From positions 3,498,199 through 3,562,198 of the forward strand of contig CM001633.1 of NCBI GenBank assembly GCA_000309945.1: a stretch of DNA of 64,000 bases. Direction: 5' to 3'. Positions within the stretch are counted from its first letter, which is position 1, and every line of letters begins with the position of its first letter. The notes beneath the pieces are model-generated. The model searched no databases, was not told the origin of the DNA, and saw nothing but the letters and a program-made list of their open reading frames with translations. Below are positions 9,226 to 18,848 of the stretch, one piece after another. Both the position numbers and the translations under genes were made by a program. The DNA is from Leptolyngbyaceae cyanobacterium JSC-12. Its GTDB lineage: Bacteria > Cyanobacteriota > Cyanobacteriia > Leptolyngbyales > Leptolyngbyaceae.

Positions 9226-12200
9226 TTATCTAGCCAGTTGCCATGGAATCATCACATCCTGAGCCAAACGCCGAGACACTTCGTAAGCTCCATAACGATT
9301 GAGGTGGCTGGGATCTGAGAAGTAATTGGGTTGAGTCGTCAAGCTACTGCCTAGATTTCGATACAGAAAACCAGCTTGGGGAGCAAGACTCAACATAAAT
9401 TTCTGGAAGGCTTCTTCGTGCCGTTTACGCACTGGATCTAGATATTCCTGAGTTAGCGGCAGATTTACTACAACCAGCGGAATTTTCTTTTCCTGGGCAT
9501 ACTGAGCCAGGGCAATCATTGCTGCTGTCTGCACCCCTTGAAGATTAAATGCTTCGTAGTCAGAGTCATAATCACCTGAAACTCGTGCGTATTTCTGGTA
9601 GTAGGTTGTGGGATTAAACTGCACGGACAACGGCAAGAATCCGTCAATATCCACCTGGTTTTGGGTATCTGCCATGATTGTGCCCCCAGTTGCAGCGGAA
9701 GCAGAAGGGGAGGAGTCGATCAAACTATCAGATGTTGCCAACATTGCCTCTGAATTGGGTAGTTGCTCTGGTAGAAGAGCCATGAGGGAATCACGCAGTT
9801 TGGTTTTGAGGCGATCGCGCTGGGCATAAATGGTGGAGATGGATGCCAAACGCTGGTTTAATGCCTCATTTAGCTGTTGATAAGGGCTTGAGATTGAAGT
9901 GGCAGAGCCTTCCGCTACCGATTGAGGCTGACCATTTTGAGACCGGGTCTGGGAAACCTGAGCTGCGATCGCACTGGGAATGGGCATGTTTCCAGCCAGC
10001 AGTGATTTGTATCCTTCAGATGCCACAATCCCATTGTAGGTAATGTCTTGCCGCCCACTGTTGAAGGCACGAGCACCATCTGCAAAGATAATCATTTTGG
10101 GCAGCTTATCCTGGGGTAGCATTTGGCGCACAATCAAGTTTACGACCTGTACCGTAGCACCATTGATCCCTAAGTTAAATACCTGTACCCCAGCATACCC
10201 TTGCTCAGCTAACCTTGCTTCTAAGGCAGCTGGGTCAACCCCTCGCAGTGCCCGAGAACTGCCCACAATCAAGACATCTGGCGCACCATTCATTTCTAAG
10301 TAGCGCCGATATAGCTCAATCTGTGCATCCAACTGGCGGCTGTTAAAACTGGGAAAATCTCTTTCCTGGTTGAGGATTAAGCCAGCTTTTGCTTGAAGTG
10401 GCGATGCTGTTAACACGGTATTTGCCCTCGAAGCATTTGGTTCTGGGGAAACCAATACGGTCCTGCCAGGTTGCGTAAAAGAAGACTGATCAAATGCATT
10501 ACTAGTTTGAGGAGTTGTTTTTTGCAGGGAAAAGTCTGGTAATGGAACCTTAGATGCTGGGGGAGGGGCAGTTATTATCGAGTCGGCTTGGGTGGGCGCG
10601 GATACCTGTTGTGGACTCAGCCGTACCCAATAGCCCAATAGCCAATCGGTTTGCAGCACTAATAAGGCACCGATGGCGCCCCAAAGCAGTGCAATCTTCA
10701 GCCGCCGTTGATTCCCATCTTTCAGCGCTTCATTCATAGGAACTAGACTGGAACTTAGCGTAGGCGCTTCTGCTGGAATTACCAATTGGGTCCGCACTAG
10801 CGCTCGCTGAATTCCTTCAAGTGTGCGCGCATAAAGCCGTTTAAGCGACGCGCCCCAAGTTTCATCTGGCAATTCCGACCACAGCACAATGGCTCCAGCA
10901 GGTGCCAGTAGCTCATCCACGTGTAAGTCAGATGCAGCAAATTCAGGAGTCGTTTCTGGAACTATCCGATTCCGAGAGATAAAATCCAACCCATAGTGCC
11001 AAAGTGGTTGCTTTTGTCCAGAACGTCGCCCATACACTCGCACACCGGATATGGACGGGATTTGCAGCGGCTTTAAGAACCGTGCGATCGCGGGGGCAAC
11101 CGCATCCTGTAGGGGACAGTTGGGAGCATCTGTCATGATATGGAGCAAATCACCTTTTTGCCGGATCTGCACCCGCATGCCCCCAGTTGCCAACATGGCA
11201 TCCAGATCAGGGTTGAGCAATCGAGTCAGCAAAAAAGTCAGTGCCTGGAGATTTCCCTGCTGTGCTAGATCCAGCGTCGGCAATGCTTGCTCTGATTGCC
11301 CTGTGGTGGCAAGCTCCAGCCAATAGACCCAACCTGGAGCAGTATCAGGAAAGGTAGATGCAGCAGCAGTACCGGAAATGCCATAAATCGCAACGGAGCA
11401 AATTCCCTGGGGGGCTAGAGTTTGCAATGCGGGGGTAATGGTTGCAATTGCGGTTAGCTTGTCTGGTACAGCATTTTGCCTACCCATACAGGTGAGATGC
11501 AGCGTGGAGTCTTTTAACAAAGCTGTTAAAGCAATTGAGTGGGGAGTCAGGGTGCGGTTCAAGAGCCGGGCGATCGCCTGCACATCTCCCCAGCGTCCCC
11601 ACTCCTTTAAGATGTCATTGGGAGGGGTTAAATCAACCCGCAGCAACCACTCTGGGCGCGTTTCTCCATGGACTTGCCCGAATACAAGCGCATCCCGAAA
11701 TCCCTCTAATTCCAATTCACGTAATCGCTGAGCAACGGGTTCTGCTAACAACGATGGGTCGGGCGTATAAGCCGATTCACACACGACAAACAATCGCTTG
11801 AGCGAAGCATCTTCTGCTCCACTATTGTTTAACTTTACTCGCACAGCAACGCCCAAAGCACCTAAAGCATGGCTCAAATATCGAGCGATCGCGTCCGCAT
11901 CTCCCCGCTTCGCCACGTCCAAAATTACCCGATTCGCAGCCTCCACTTCCGCCACGTCCAGATGAGTTGCATCGTTGCCGGAGTCAGGAGGTAAGTTGCT
12001 GTTTGCAGAGTGTTCAGTTGTGTTTTTCCCAGCCGCCGCTGTCTGCTGGGCAGTCTGAGGCTTCGCTGTCAAATTTACCGTTCTTGCCCAAGTGGGCTGG
12101 GTCTGCCCCCGTTGCCGACCGTAAAGAATCATGCGATGAACTTGCGGCGAACCAGGAGGCAGCATACGCTCTAAAGAGGTTGTTGCCAATGCGCGCTTAA

Positions 12201-12405
12201 AGTGCAGGGCAATCGCGTCTGCATCAAGTTCTATAGTGCTTTCACACAAAATATGGAGGTTATTTCCCCGCAAGCGCACTTTTGCACAGGCTTGACTGGA
12301 TTGCAGAACTTGGTGTATCCAGTGAAGCAGAGGTGTTTGGCTCACCGTTGCCTCCTTTGCAGTAGCCTTAAGAGGGTTTGTTGCAGGGGTTCCATCATTC
12401 AGCAT
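9226..12405 (-). CDS. DUF1574/SGNH-like membrane protein with four N-terminal repeats
   Basis: The 1059-residue protein has four diverged modules of about 85-100 residues (approximately 25-112, 158-260, 266-366, 378-476), each with a DADAIA-like helix, a strand with LHI and a C-terminal YGR..G..xPxW motif. A membrane span follows at about 570-592 (IALLWGAIGALLVLQTDWLLG), then a Pro/Ser-rich linker, then the DUF1574 region (about 690-1055). That region shows SGNH-hydrolase blocks: IVGSSRALRG, FNLGINGA and, near the end, DPSHLNRYGA (DxxH). This implies cytoplasmic repeats and an extracytoplasmic esterase or acyltransferase-like domain, perhaps on envelope polysaccharide (inference). It is monocistronic. 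Confidence 0.78.
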   Translation of the reverse strand: MLNDGTPATNPLKATAKEATVSQTPLLHWIHQVLQSSQACAKVRLRGNNLHILCESTIELDADAIALHFKRALATTSLERMLPPGSPQVHRMILYGRQRGQTQPTWARTVNLTAKPQTAQQTAAAGKNTTEHSANSNLPPDSGNDATHLDVAEVEAANRVILDVAKRGDADAIARYLSHALGALGVAVRVKLNNSGAEDASLKRLFVVCESAYTPDPSLLAEPVAQRLRELELEGFRDALVFGQVHGETRPEWLLRVDLTPPNDILKEWGRWGDVQAIARLLNRTLTPHSIALTALLKDSTLHLTCMGRQNAVPDKLTAIATITPALQTLAPQGICSVAIYGISGTAAASTFPDTAPGWVYWLELATTGQSEQALPTLDLAQQGNLQALTFLLTRLLNPDLDAMLATGGMRVQIRQKGDLLHIMTDAPNCPLQDAVAPAIARFLKPLQIPSISGVRVYGRRSGQKQPLWHYGLDFISRNRIVPETTPEFAASDLHVDELLAPAGAIVLWSELPDETWGASLKRLYARTLEGIQRALVRTQLVIPAEAPTLSSSLVPMNEALKDGNQRRLKIALLWGAIGALLVLQTDWLLGYWVRLSPQQVSAPTQADSIITAPPPASKVPLPDFSLQKTTPQTSNAFDQSSFTQPGRTVLVSPEPNASRANTVLTASPLQAKAGLILNQERDFPSFNSRQLDAQIELYRRYLEMNGAPDVLIVGSSRALRGVDPAALEARLAEQGYAGVQVFNLGINGATVQVVNLIVRQMLPQDKLPKMIIFADGARAFNSGRQDITYNGIVASEGYKSLLAGNMPIPSAIAAQVSQTRSQNGQPQSVAEGSATSISSPYQQLNEALNQRLASISTIYAQRDRLKTKLRDSLMALLPEQLPNSEAMLATSDSLIDSSPSASAATGGTIMADTQNQVDIDGFLPLSVQFNPTTYYQKYARVSGDYDSDYEAFNLQGVQTAAMIALAQYAQEKKIPLVVVNLPLTQEYLDPVRKRHEEAFQKFMLSLAPQAGFLYRNLGSSLTTQPNYFSDPSHLNRYGAYEVSRRLAQDVMIPWQLAR

Positions 12406-12717
12406 GAGAGCACGATACCTAGCAAATTAGTGGGAAAACATAGATCACTCTTGCGCGCCTCATACAGATAGCACACCTTCGTTGAATCTGACACTTTTTT
12501 CCTCAGTTTGTATTCAATCTCGATTGCGCTAGTCTGATTAACCATCAATCGGTAATTGCATTGAACACCCATTTTGAGCCAGTGTTCCAAAATGTTATTG
12601 CTCCGCGATCGTCTATCATGCTCATTTCCCTCTTCATCTATCAATGAAAGCAGGCAGTTATTCCACTGTCGATCTAAAGTCACGATTTTGCCAAACTATA
12701 AACCCGCTAGGAACGCC

Positions 12718-12963
12718 ATGTCAGATCCTTCATCACCTCAACCAGTTAGCCCCCTAAACCAACTCGATCTGCTTCCTGTAGAAATTCTGATCGGGTTGGC
12801 GACAGCACCCGCCCTAGTGGCACTCGTGAGTGGCAAGGTGTTGACACGCGCAATGAACGAACTGGGACAACTGAGCGAAGAAGTGTTCCGGGGCGATCGC
12901 CTGCCCCTACTGAAATTTCCCACCACATCCCCTCCAACTATGCATACACCTGAAGCAGACTAA
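12718..12963 (+). CDS. Small conserved membrane-associated protein, unknown
   Basis: The 81-residue product starts MSDPSSPQPVSPLNQLDLL. One hydrophobic segment (VEILIGLATAPALVALVSG) is followed by an amphipathic stretch and a Pro/Thr-rich tail. The start at 12718 is the first in-frame ATG giving a plausible protein; a longer upstream extension to 12574 looks non-coding. It lies 98 nt upstream of ppc on the same strand, so it could share its transcript. I do not recognise a named family. Confidence 0.6.
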   Translation: MSDPSSPQPVSPLNQLDLLPVEILIGLATAPALVALVSGKVLTRAMNELGQLSEEVFRGDRLPLLKFPTTSPPTMHTPEAD

Positions 12964-13061
12964 ATCCTGATGATTCCGTCCCGAATTTGGTTGCATCAGC
13001 AACTTCAAAAGCACAGGAATAGCCAATAGAATATTTTGAATCTATCCACTGAACACACTCC

Positions 13062-16000
13062 ATGAGCGCAACACGTTCTTCAGCCGATGATACTTCTAGC
13101 CCCGGAACTGCAACTGAATCTAGAGTACTACCGGAGACAATTTTGACCACTGCATCTGATTTGTTCTTGAGACTCCGGCTCAAAGTTGTCGAAGAACTTT
13201 GGGAATCAGTTTTGCGTCAGGAGTGTGGTCAGCAACTTGTAGATTTGCTTAACAAACTGCGGGATTTATGTTCTCCAGAGGGGCAGGCTCAAACCTTTGC
13301 TGAAACTGAAGTCTTGCAAGTGGTTGAGCGGCTTGATCTGAATGAAGCGATCCGGGCTGCCCGTGCCTTCGCGCTGTATTTTCAACTGATCAATATTGTG
13401 GAGCAGCATTACGAGCAGCGAGATCAGTTGCAGTATCGGGCATTGGTCAATAGCGATAGTCCCCTTCCAACTCACAGTAGTGCCTTTACCCCAGATCGGG
13501 GAGGCGAGGAATCCACCCCTGCTAGTCGGCTAGAAGCAGATCTACTCGAAAAAAGCCTGCATGAACCAACGGCACAGCGTCAATTAGGGACATTTCACTG
13601 GTTATTTCCCAAACTTTTGAGCCTAAACGTCCCTCCCCAACAAATTCAAAAACTCATCGAACATCTGGATATTTGGCTGGTGTTCACAGCTCACCCAACA
13701 GAAATTGTGCGCCACACAATTCGCAGTAAACAACGCCGCATCGCTCGAATTCTACGGCAACTCGATCGCGTTGAAGAGCGGCAAGCTGCTCAGGGACTCA
13801 ATATTGATTCAGTAGATGAAGAAGACCTGCGCGACCAGTTAATGGAAGAAATTCGGCTTTGGTGGCGCACCGATGAACTCCACCAATTTAAACCCACCGT
13901 ATTAGATGAAGTAGATTACGCCCTTCACTACTTTCAAGAAGTACTATTTGACGTGATTCCACAGCTTTATCAGCGGATGAAGCAGGCAATGAAAGCCTCA
14001 TTCCCTGGGATGCAGCCCCCTAGTTCAGACTTCTGCCGCTTTGGTTCCTGGGTAGGGTCGGATCGCGACGGCAACCCCTCTGTGACACACCAAGTCACCT
14101 GGCAAACGGCCTGTTATCAGCGCAACATGGTTCTGGATAAATACATCCAATCCATTCGGAGGCTGATTGAGCAACTTAGTCTGTCTTTGCACTGGAGCGA
14201 TGTTCTCCCTGAACTGTTGGAATCTCTGGAACAAGACCAACTACAAATGCCAGAACTATACGATCAATATGCGGTGCGCTATCGGCAAGAACCCTATCGT
14301 CTAAAACTTACCTATATTCAAAAGCGCCTGGAAAACACCCGCGATCGTAGTCTCAAAATGTATCGGGGCGAGTATGTCCAGGAAGAACCCTCCGACCCCA
14401 ACAAGCTTACCTACTATCGGTCTGGGAATGAATTTCTCAGAGAACTACGCCTGATTCAGTCCAGCCTTCAAGAAACCGGGCTAACCTGCCGTGAGCTAGA
14501 AACACTCATTATTCAGGTTGAAATTTACGGTTTTCACCTCACTCATCTGGACATTCGGCAAGAAAGCACGCGACACTCTGACACAGTCAATGAAATTGTT
14601 GAATATCTCCAGATTCTGCCGAAATCCTACAATGAACTGACAGAAGCTGAACGGGTGCAGTGGCTGACCTCAGAATTGCAAACTCGTCGTCCACTGATTC
14701 CAGCAGAATTACCTTTCTCAGAAAAAACGAACGAAACCATCAAAACATTCCGCATTGTGCGCAAGTTGCAGGAAGAATTTAGCCCTGCCATCTGCCACAC
14801 CTACATCATCAGCATGAGCCATGACGTTAGCGACCTGCTAGAAGTGTTGCTGTTAGCCAAAGAAGCAGGATTGTATGATCCTGGTACAGGCATCAGTACA
14901 CTGAGAGTCGTCCCTCTGTTTGAGACTGTCGAAGATTTGCAAAAAGCCCCCGCTGTGCTTACAGAATTGTTTGAGTTACCGTTGTACCGCACCATGCTTG
15001 CAGGCGGGAATGCCGCAGTTCAAGGGACTTCTCCCCCTGATTCAACCTGGATGTTAACCCCCCATCTGCAAGAAGTGATGTTGGGCTACTCCGACAGCAA
15101 TAAAGACTCAGGCTTCTTGAGTAGTAACTGGGAAATTCACAAAGCTCAACAGGCGCTCCATACGCTTGCCGAAAAATACGGAGTCCTGTTACGAATCTTT
15201 CATGGGCGTGGTGGCTCGGTAGGACGGGGCGGCGGTCCTGCCTACGAGGCAATTTTGGCACAACCCGGACGTAGCGTTAATGGACGCATCAAGATTACGG
15301 AACAGGGTGAGGTCTTGGCATCTAAATACTCACTACCTGAACTGGCACTCTACAATCTGGAGAAAATTACGGCAGCAGTGATTCAGGGAAGTCTACTCCG
15401 TACAGGGTTTGATGACATTCAGCCATGGCACGAGATCATGGAGGAACTAGCAGCCTGCTCCCGCAAACATTATCGATCGCTGATTTACGAGCAACCTGAC
15501 TTCATCGATTTCTTCCATAGCGTTACCCCGATCGAAGAAATTAGCCAATTACAAATTAGCTCTCGTCCTGCACGACGCGGTGGTAAGAAGGATTTGGGTA
15601 GTTTACGGGCAATTCCCTGGGTATTTAGCTGGACTCAAAGCCGATTCCTGCTACCTGCATGGTACGGAGTCGGGACTGCTCTACGCGATTTTTTATACGA
15701 GCATCCCGAAGAACACCTGAAACTGCTACGCTACTTTTACTTCAAATGGCCCTTCTTCAAAGTAGTCATCTCAAAGGTAGAGATGACCCTGTCGAAGGTC
15801 GATCTCCAGATTGCCAGACACTACATGAATCAGTTGACAAAACCGGAAGATAAACCACGATTTGAAGCCGTGTTTGAGCAAATTGCTAATGAATATTACC
15901 TGACCCGTGAAATGATACTGGCAATTACGGGTCATAAACGTTTACTCGATGGTGACCCCGATTTGCAACGGTCTGTGCAACTCCGCAACGGAACAATTGT

Positions 16001-16163
16001 CCCCTTAGGATTTTTGCAAGTCTCGCTACTAAAACGGTTGCGGCAATATAAGGATGAAGCGCTATCTGGTGTGGTGCGATCGCGCTATAGCAAAGGCGAA
16101 CTGCTGCGAGGTGCCTTACTGACTATCAACGGGATTGCCGCTGGAATGCGGAATACTGGTTGA
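13062..16163 (+). CDS. ppc: Phosphoenolpyruvate carboxylase
   Basis: This enzyme carboxylates PEP with bicarbonate to oxaloacetate, the anaplerotic reaction feeding the incomplete TCA cycle and aspartate synthesis. The 1033-residue chain has the first active-site motif [11 protein letters not shown] with His211 and the second [14 protein letters not shown], plus the [11 protein letters not shown] loop. It ends in RNTG, the conserved C-terminus inserted into the active site. The N-terminus lacks the phosphorylatable Ser motif of plant enzymes, as in other bacteria. Residues 130-155 form a low-complexity insertion. It stands alone apart from the small gene just upstream. Confidence 0.97.
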   Translation: MSATRSSADDTSSPGTATESRVLPETILTTASDLFLRLRLKVVEELWESVLRQECGQQLVDLLNKLRDLCSPEGQAQTFAETEVLQVVERLDLNEAIRAARAFALYFQLINIVEQHYEQRDQLQYRALVNSDSPLPTHSSAFTPDRGGEESTPASRLEADLLEKSLHEPTAQRQLGTFHWLFPKLLSLNVPPQQIQKLIEHLDIWLVFTAHPTEIVRHTIRSKQRRIARILRQLDRVEERQAAQGLNIDSVDEEDLRDQLMEEIRLWWRTDELHQFKPTVLDEVDYALHYFQEVLFDVIPQLYQRMKQAMKASFPGMQPPSSDFCRFGSWVGSDRDGNPSVTHQVTWQTACYQRNMVLDKYIQSIRRLIEQLSLSLHWSDVLPELLESLEQDQLQMPELYDQYAVRYRQEPYRLKLTYIQKRLENTRDRSLKMYRGEYVQEEPSDPNKLTYYRSGNEFLRELRLIQSSLQETGLTCRELETLIIQVEIYGFHLTHLDIRQESTRHSDTVNEIVEYLQILPKSYNELTEAERVQWLTSELQTRRPLIPAELPFSEKTNETIKTFRIVRKLQEEFSPAICHTYIISMSHDVSDLLEVLLLAKEAGLYDPGTGISTLRVVPLFETVEDLQKAPAVLTELFELPLYRTMLAGGNAAVQGTSPPDSTWMLTPHLQEVMLGYSDSNKDSGFLSSNWEIHKAQQALHTLAEKYGVLLRIFHGRGGSVGRGGGPAYEAILAQPGRSVNGRIKITEQGEVLASKYSLPELALYNLEKITAAVIQGSLLRTGFDDIQPWHEIMEELAACSRKHYRSLIYEQPDFIDFFHSVTPIEEISQLQISSRPARRGGKKDLGSLRAIPWVFSWTQSRFLLPAWYGVGTALRDFLYEHPEEHLKLLRYFYFKWPFFKVVISKVEMTLSKVDLQIARHYMNQLTKPEDKPRFEAVFEQIANEYYLTREMILAITGHKRLLDGDPDLQRSVQLRNGTIVPLGFLQVSLLKRLRQYKDEALSGVVRSRYSKGELLRGALLTINGIAAGMRNTG

Positions 16164-16547
16164 TAGTATTGGTCTGGTTAATGGTATTGATCCTTGGTCC
16201 CTGGTAAAGGGATTAGTATCCGGTAACTGTCTTAAAGCGATAATACTCAAGCCTGCAATATTCAAGCTTGCAAGAATCGTTGCGCTGCGATTTCAACTGT
16301 CTCAATTAGAATCAAGCCTTCCTGGGAGTCTCGTGTCTGCATGATCGATGGGCACGAACTGGAACTCCTGGAACCATTTCAACGATTTCTCCCTGCAGCA
16401 GTTCACAGATGCTCAGCTAAAACACCCATCATCACAATGCGGTGATAATCCTCAACCATCCAGTGATGCAGGACTAATGGTGCCATAAAAGGTAGCAGTT
16501 TCTGTGGCTACTCATTCATTTTCATTATTCATTTTCATTATATGAAG
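16164..16547. other. Convergent intergenic region after ppc
   Basis: No supported gene. It contains a short direct repeat at about 16506-16540 (ATTCATTTTCATT twice) just before the DUF1622 stop codon. No clear terminator was seen. Confidence 0.4.
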
Positions 16548-17045
16548 CTAGATGTCGTCCTCCGCTCTGGTGGAACTCTTTTGGGCGATTGTTTGGAGTT
16601 CTTGCACTTCTCGCTGCAAAAAGTAGTTGAGAAATGTCCGAATACTCGTGATCGCTGCCAATTTTGCGACATCATTCCAATTAGGTGAAACGGCTGTTGC
16701 CACAATGTCTGCAGCAAGCTGAAACTCTAACGATAAGGCTAGAGTTTGCCCAAACTCCAGGCGAATCTGTTCTTGCAAATGATGATTTTTGCCTTTGGTT
16801 TTGTGGTGGAATAAACGCTTGAGCGCAATTGCCACCGCGATCGCCACAACGAGAATTGCGATTGTTTCTAAAGTTAGCTCCAAAAGTCCTGCAAATTGCG
16901 TTAATAATTCTTTCAGCAACGCCTCAAGCCTGCTTTCCCCTACAGCAAACGGTGCGCTCTCAGCCACAATCCTCAGCATGGTTGTCATACTCTTTGCCAA
17001 TTTACCTCTCTGGACTATTGTTTCACCAAAGAGTTTTGGAGACAT
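16548..17045 (-). CDS. DUF1622 family membrane protein
   Basis: A 165-residue protein with one long hydrophobic helix (LLELTLETIAILVVAIAVAIALKRLF), a basic segment, and then the conserved LEFGQTLALSLEFQLAADIV and IRTFLNYFLQREV blocks of DUF1622. The family is a small membrane protein of unknown function found across bacteria. A start at the internal MTTMLRIV (residue 20-21) is possible. It follows the GNAT gene at 17070-18041 by 24 nt on the same strand, so the two probably form one unit. Confidence 0.75.
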   Translation of the reverse strand: MSPKLFGETIVQRGKLAKSMTTMLRIVAESAPFAVGESRLEALLKELLTQFAGLLELTLETIAILVVAIAVAIALKRLFHHKTKGKNHHLQEQIRLEFGQTLALSLEFQLAADIVATAVSPNWNDVAKLAAITSIRTFLNYFLQREVQELQTIAQKSSTRAEDDI

Positions 17046-17069
17046 GCCTTTGCAGGCGATCGCCTTTAC

Positions 17070-18041
17070 TTACAAAAATTTGACATGAGAGATGAAACTG
17101 TAGCGCTGGCGAAATCCCACGGATTGGTAGAGGTTGAAAGCACCAGAAGGATTTTCGGAATCTACACCCAGCAGCGCAATTTCCATGCCTCTTGCCTTCA
17201 ACGCCAGCATCCCAGTTAATAACATGGCTCGCCCCAATCCTATCCGGCGGAATCCACGACGAGTACCCAGATCAGCAATCCAGCCTTCCTTTCTTCCGGT
17301 GCGATCGTTCTCTTGAACATAAATCAGGTTGTAGCAAAAGGCAGCCAGCGTACCATCTGGGGCAACCACAACCAGATCCAACTCTGGAACATAGGCTGAA
17401 TCTTCCATCCAGTGTTTGCGATCTTCCACAGTTAAGGGGTGAAAATTCCAGTGGTCGATAAAGGTTTGGTTGAACATTTCCACCCAGGCTGCGGCTTCGG
17501 TAACTCCTTGCAAGGGACGCACATAAAAGCCAGCAGGTAACTGCGGTTCAGGGATTGGCTCCGTCAGCGATCGCGCCATGCGATAAAAGTGCCGATCAAC
17601 TACAAAATTTTGCTGTTTGAGAAAATTAAGACGCACAACCTGATCATTACGGGCACCAGAACGAAGTTGAGCCGAAACATTGCGTTGTTGAGCAACCTGC
17701 TTTACTCGTGCTTCTGCCCAAGTCAACACTTCAATCTCAAGCCCAATCTCGCGCATATCAGGACGAATGCTGAACCACAGAAAACAGTTTTGCACATCCG
17801 TTGCTTCAGGCAACCAGCACTGCGCGATCGCACAAATCTCTCCAAGTCCATCTTCCCAGAGCCGCAAGTCTTGGCTGATATCAAAATCAGGGCTGGCAAA
17901 TCTGTGGCCTAACTCTTCAACTGAGGCAAAATCATCCAGGCTATCAGCCGTTTTGCAGGTATTGATCAAGTGGGCGATCGCGGGTAAATCCGCCTCACCA
18001 CTGTATAGTCGAATCCGATACGTCGATAAATAGGCTGTCAC
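17070..18041 (-). CDS. Tandem-GNAT N-acetyltransferase
   Basis: The 323-residue protein has two GNAT-like halves, as in mycothiol-synthase-type enzymes. The C-terminal half carries the acetyl-CoA loop (WIADLGTRRGFRRIGLGRAML) and ends with NLYQSVGFRQRYSF; the N-terminal half is more degenerate (IRLYSGEADLPAIAHLI). The start is GTG at 18041 (VTAYLSTYRIRLY) because GGAGG sits six bases upstream; the ATG at 18068 has no such site and adds a non-conserved extension. Substrate unknown. DUF1622 follows by 24 nt. Confidence 0.78.
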   Translation of the reverse strand: MTAYLSTYRIRLYSGEADLPAIAHLINTCKTADSLDDFASVEELGHRFASPDFDISQDLRLWEDGLGEICAIAQCWLPEATDVQNCFLWFSIRPDMREIGLEIEVLTWAEARVKQVAQQRNVSAQLRSGARNDQVVRLNFLKQQNFVVDRHFYRMARSLTEPIPEPQLPAGFYVRPLQGVTEAAAWVEMFNQTFIDHWNFHPLTVEDRKHWMEDSAYVPELDLVVVAPDGTLAAFCYNLIYVQENDRTGRKEGWIADLGTRRGFRRIGLGRAMLLTGMLALKARGMEIALLGVDSENPSGAFNLYQSVGFRQRYSFISHVKFL

Positions 18042-18169
18042 AGGGCACCTCCAGCCACACGAGAGCATACTACAAGTAATACAATGCCCTGTTGAGATAT
18101 TTCGTAAGCTAATTCAAATTTCAGGCGGAGTCTGCCCACCCGATTCCTGATACCGAATTTGCCAATTCC

Positions 18170-18727
18170 CTAATTCCCCAACCGATGCCCACAATTTGAA
18201 CAGAAGCGGTCTTCTAGCTTAACAGGAGTTCCACACTGGCTACAAAACCGTTGAGCCGTTGAAACAGCAGGCGCAGAAGCGGCAGTTCCCATTCGCATTT
18301 CCATATTGCCCATCCGCATTTCCATTGGGTTCATGCTCATCTGCATATCACCCATCGTCATTGGCTTCATCGGTTTCATTGGCTCCATCGGTTTCATCGA
18401 TTCCATAACTGAGGAAGATGCCGGAAAACCAGAAATTTGCTGCACCTGCATTTGTTCCAGAGCATCGAGTGAAAACGCCTCACTTACACCTATGCTGCTA
18501 CCGTGTACGCGAATGTAATGGGAACCCCGTTCGCTCTGCAATTTCACGACGGCACCATCAGTTGTTAGGTACACTTCTGGAGTAGCAGTCCACGTGCCCG
18601 TGAGAAAACTGCTGCTGGCTTGCTGTTGCTGTCCAGAGGCAGAACTAGATAGGGTGACCATTGTTTGCCCATTGGCGTTGTCTAGGTACAACATGCGACC
18701 AGTGCCCAACTTGCAACTGTATGCCAT
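18170..18727 (-). CDS. Met-rich linker protein with C-terminal zinc ribbon
   Basis: A 185-residue soluble protein. Residues 1-100 form a compact beta-rich domain (MAYSCKLGTGRMLYLDNANG onwards). Residues 108-146 hold 16 methionines in MxM and MKPM repeats. The C-terminus is a zinc ribbon (FCSQCGTPVK then FCSNCGHRLG). The start at 18727 is backed by AGGAA eight bases upstream; longer frames begin with TTG. Met-rich runs can bind Cu(I) or be plain low-complexity linkers; no metal-related neighbour is present. The last codons merge into a purine-rich stretch like the dispersed repeat elsewhere. Confidence 0.68.
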   Translation of the reverse strand: MAYSCKLGTGRMLYLDNANGQTMVTLSSSASGQQQQASSSFLTGTWTATPEVYLTTDGAVVKLQSERGSHYIRVHGSSIGVSEAFSLDALEQMQVQQISGFPASSSVMESMKPMEPMKPMKPMTMGDMQMSMNPMEMRMGNMEMRMGTAASAPAVSTAQRFCSQCGTPVKLEDRFCSNCGHRLGN

Positions 18728-18848
18728 GACAGGGTTCCTCAAGAAGTCTCTACTCTCAGTGTACAAAGCTCATGCTGGATACAACCTGGAATAAACCTTT
18801 AAGTGCAGTGAGGGAAAGGATAGAAAAAAGGGAGGGGGTAATGGGCTT

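Noticed and set aside
12399-12683. Minus-strand open frame of 94 codons upstream of the DUF1574 gene
   Set aside because: Irregular composition, no family match, and it overlaps the start of the large gene.
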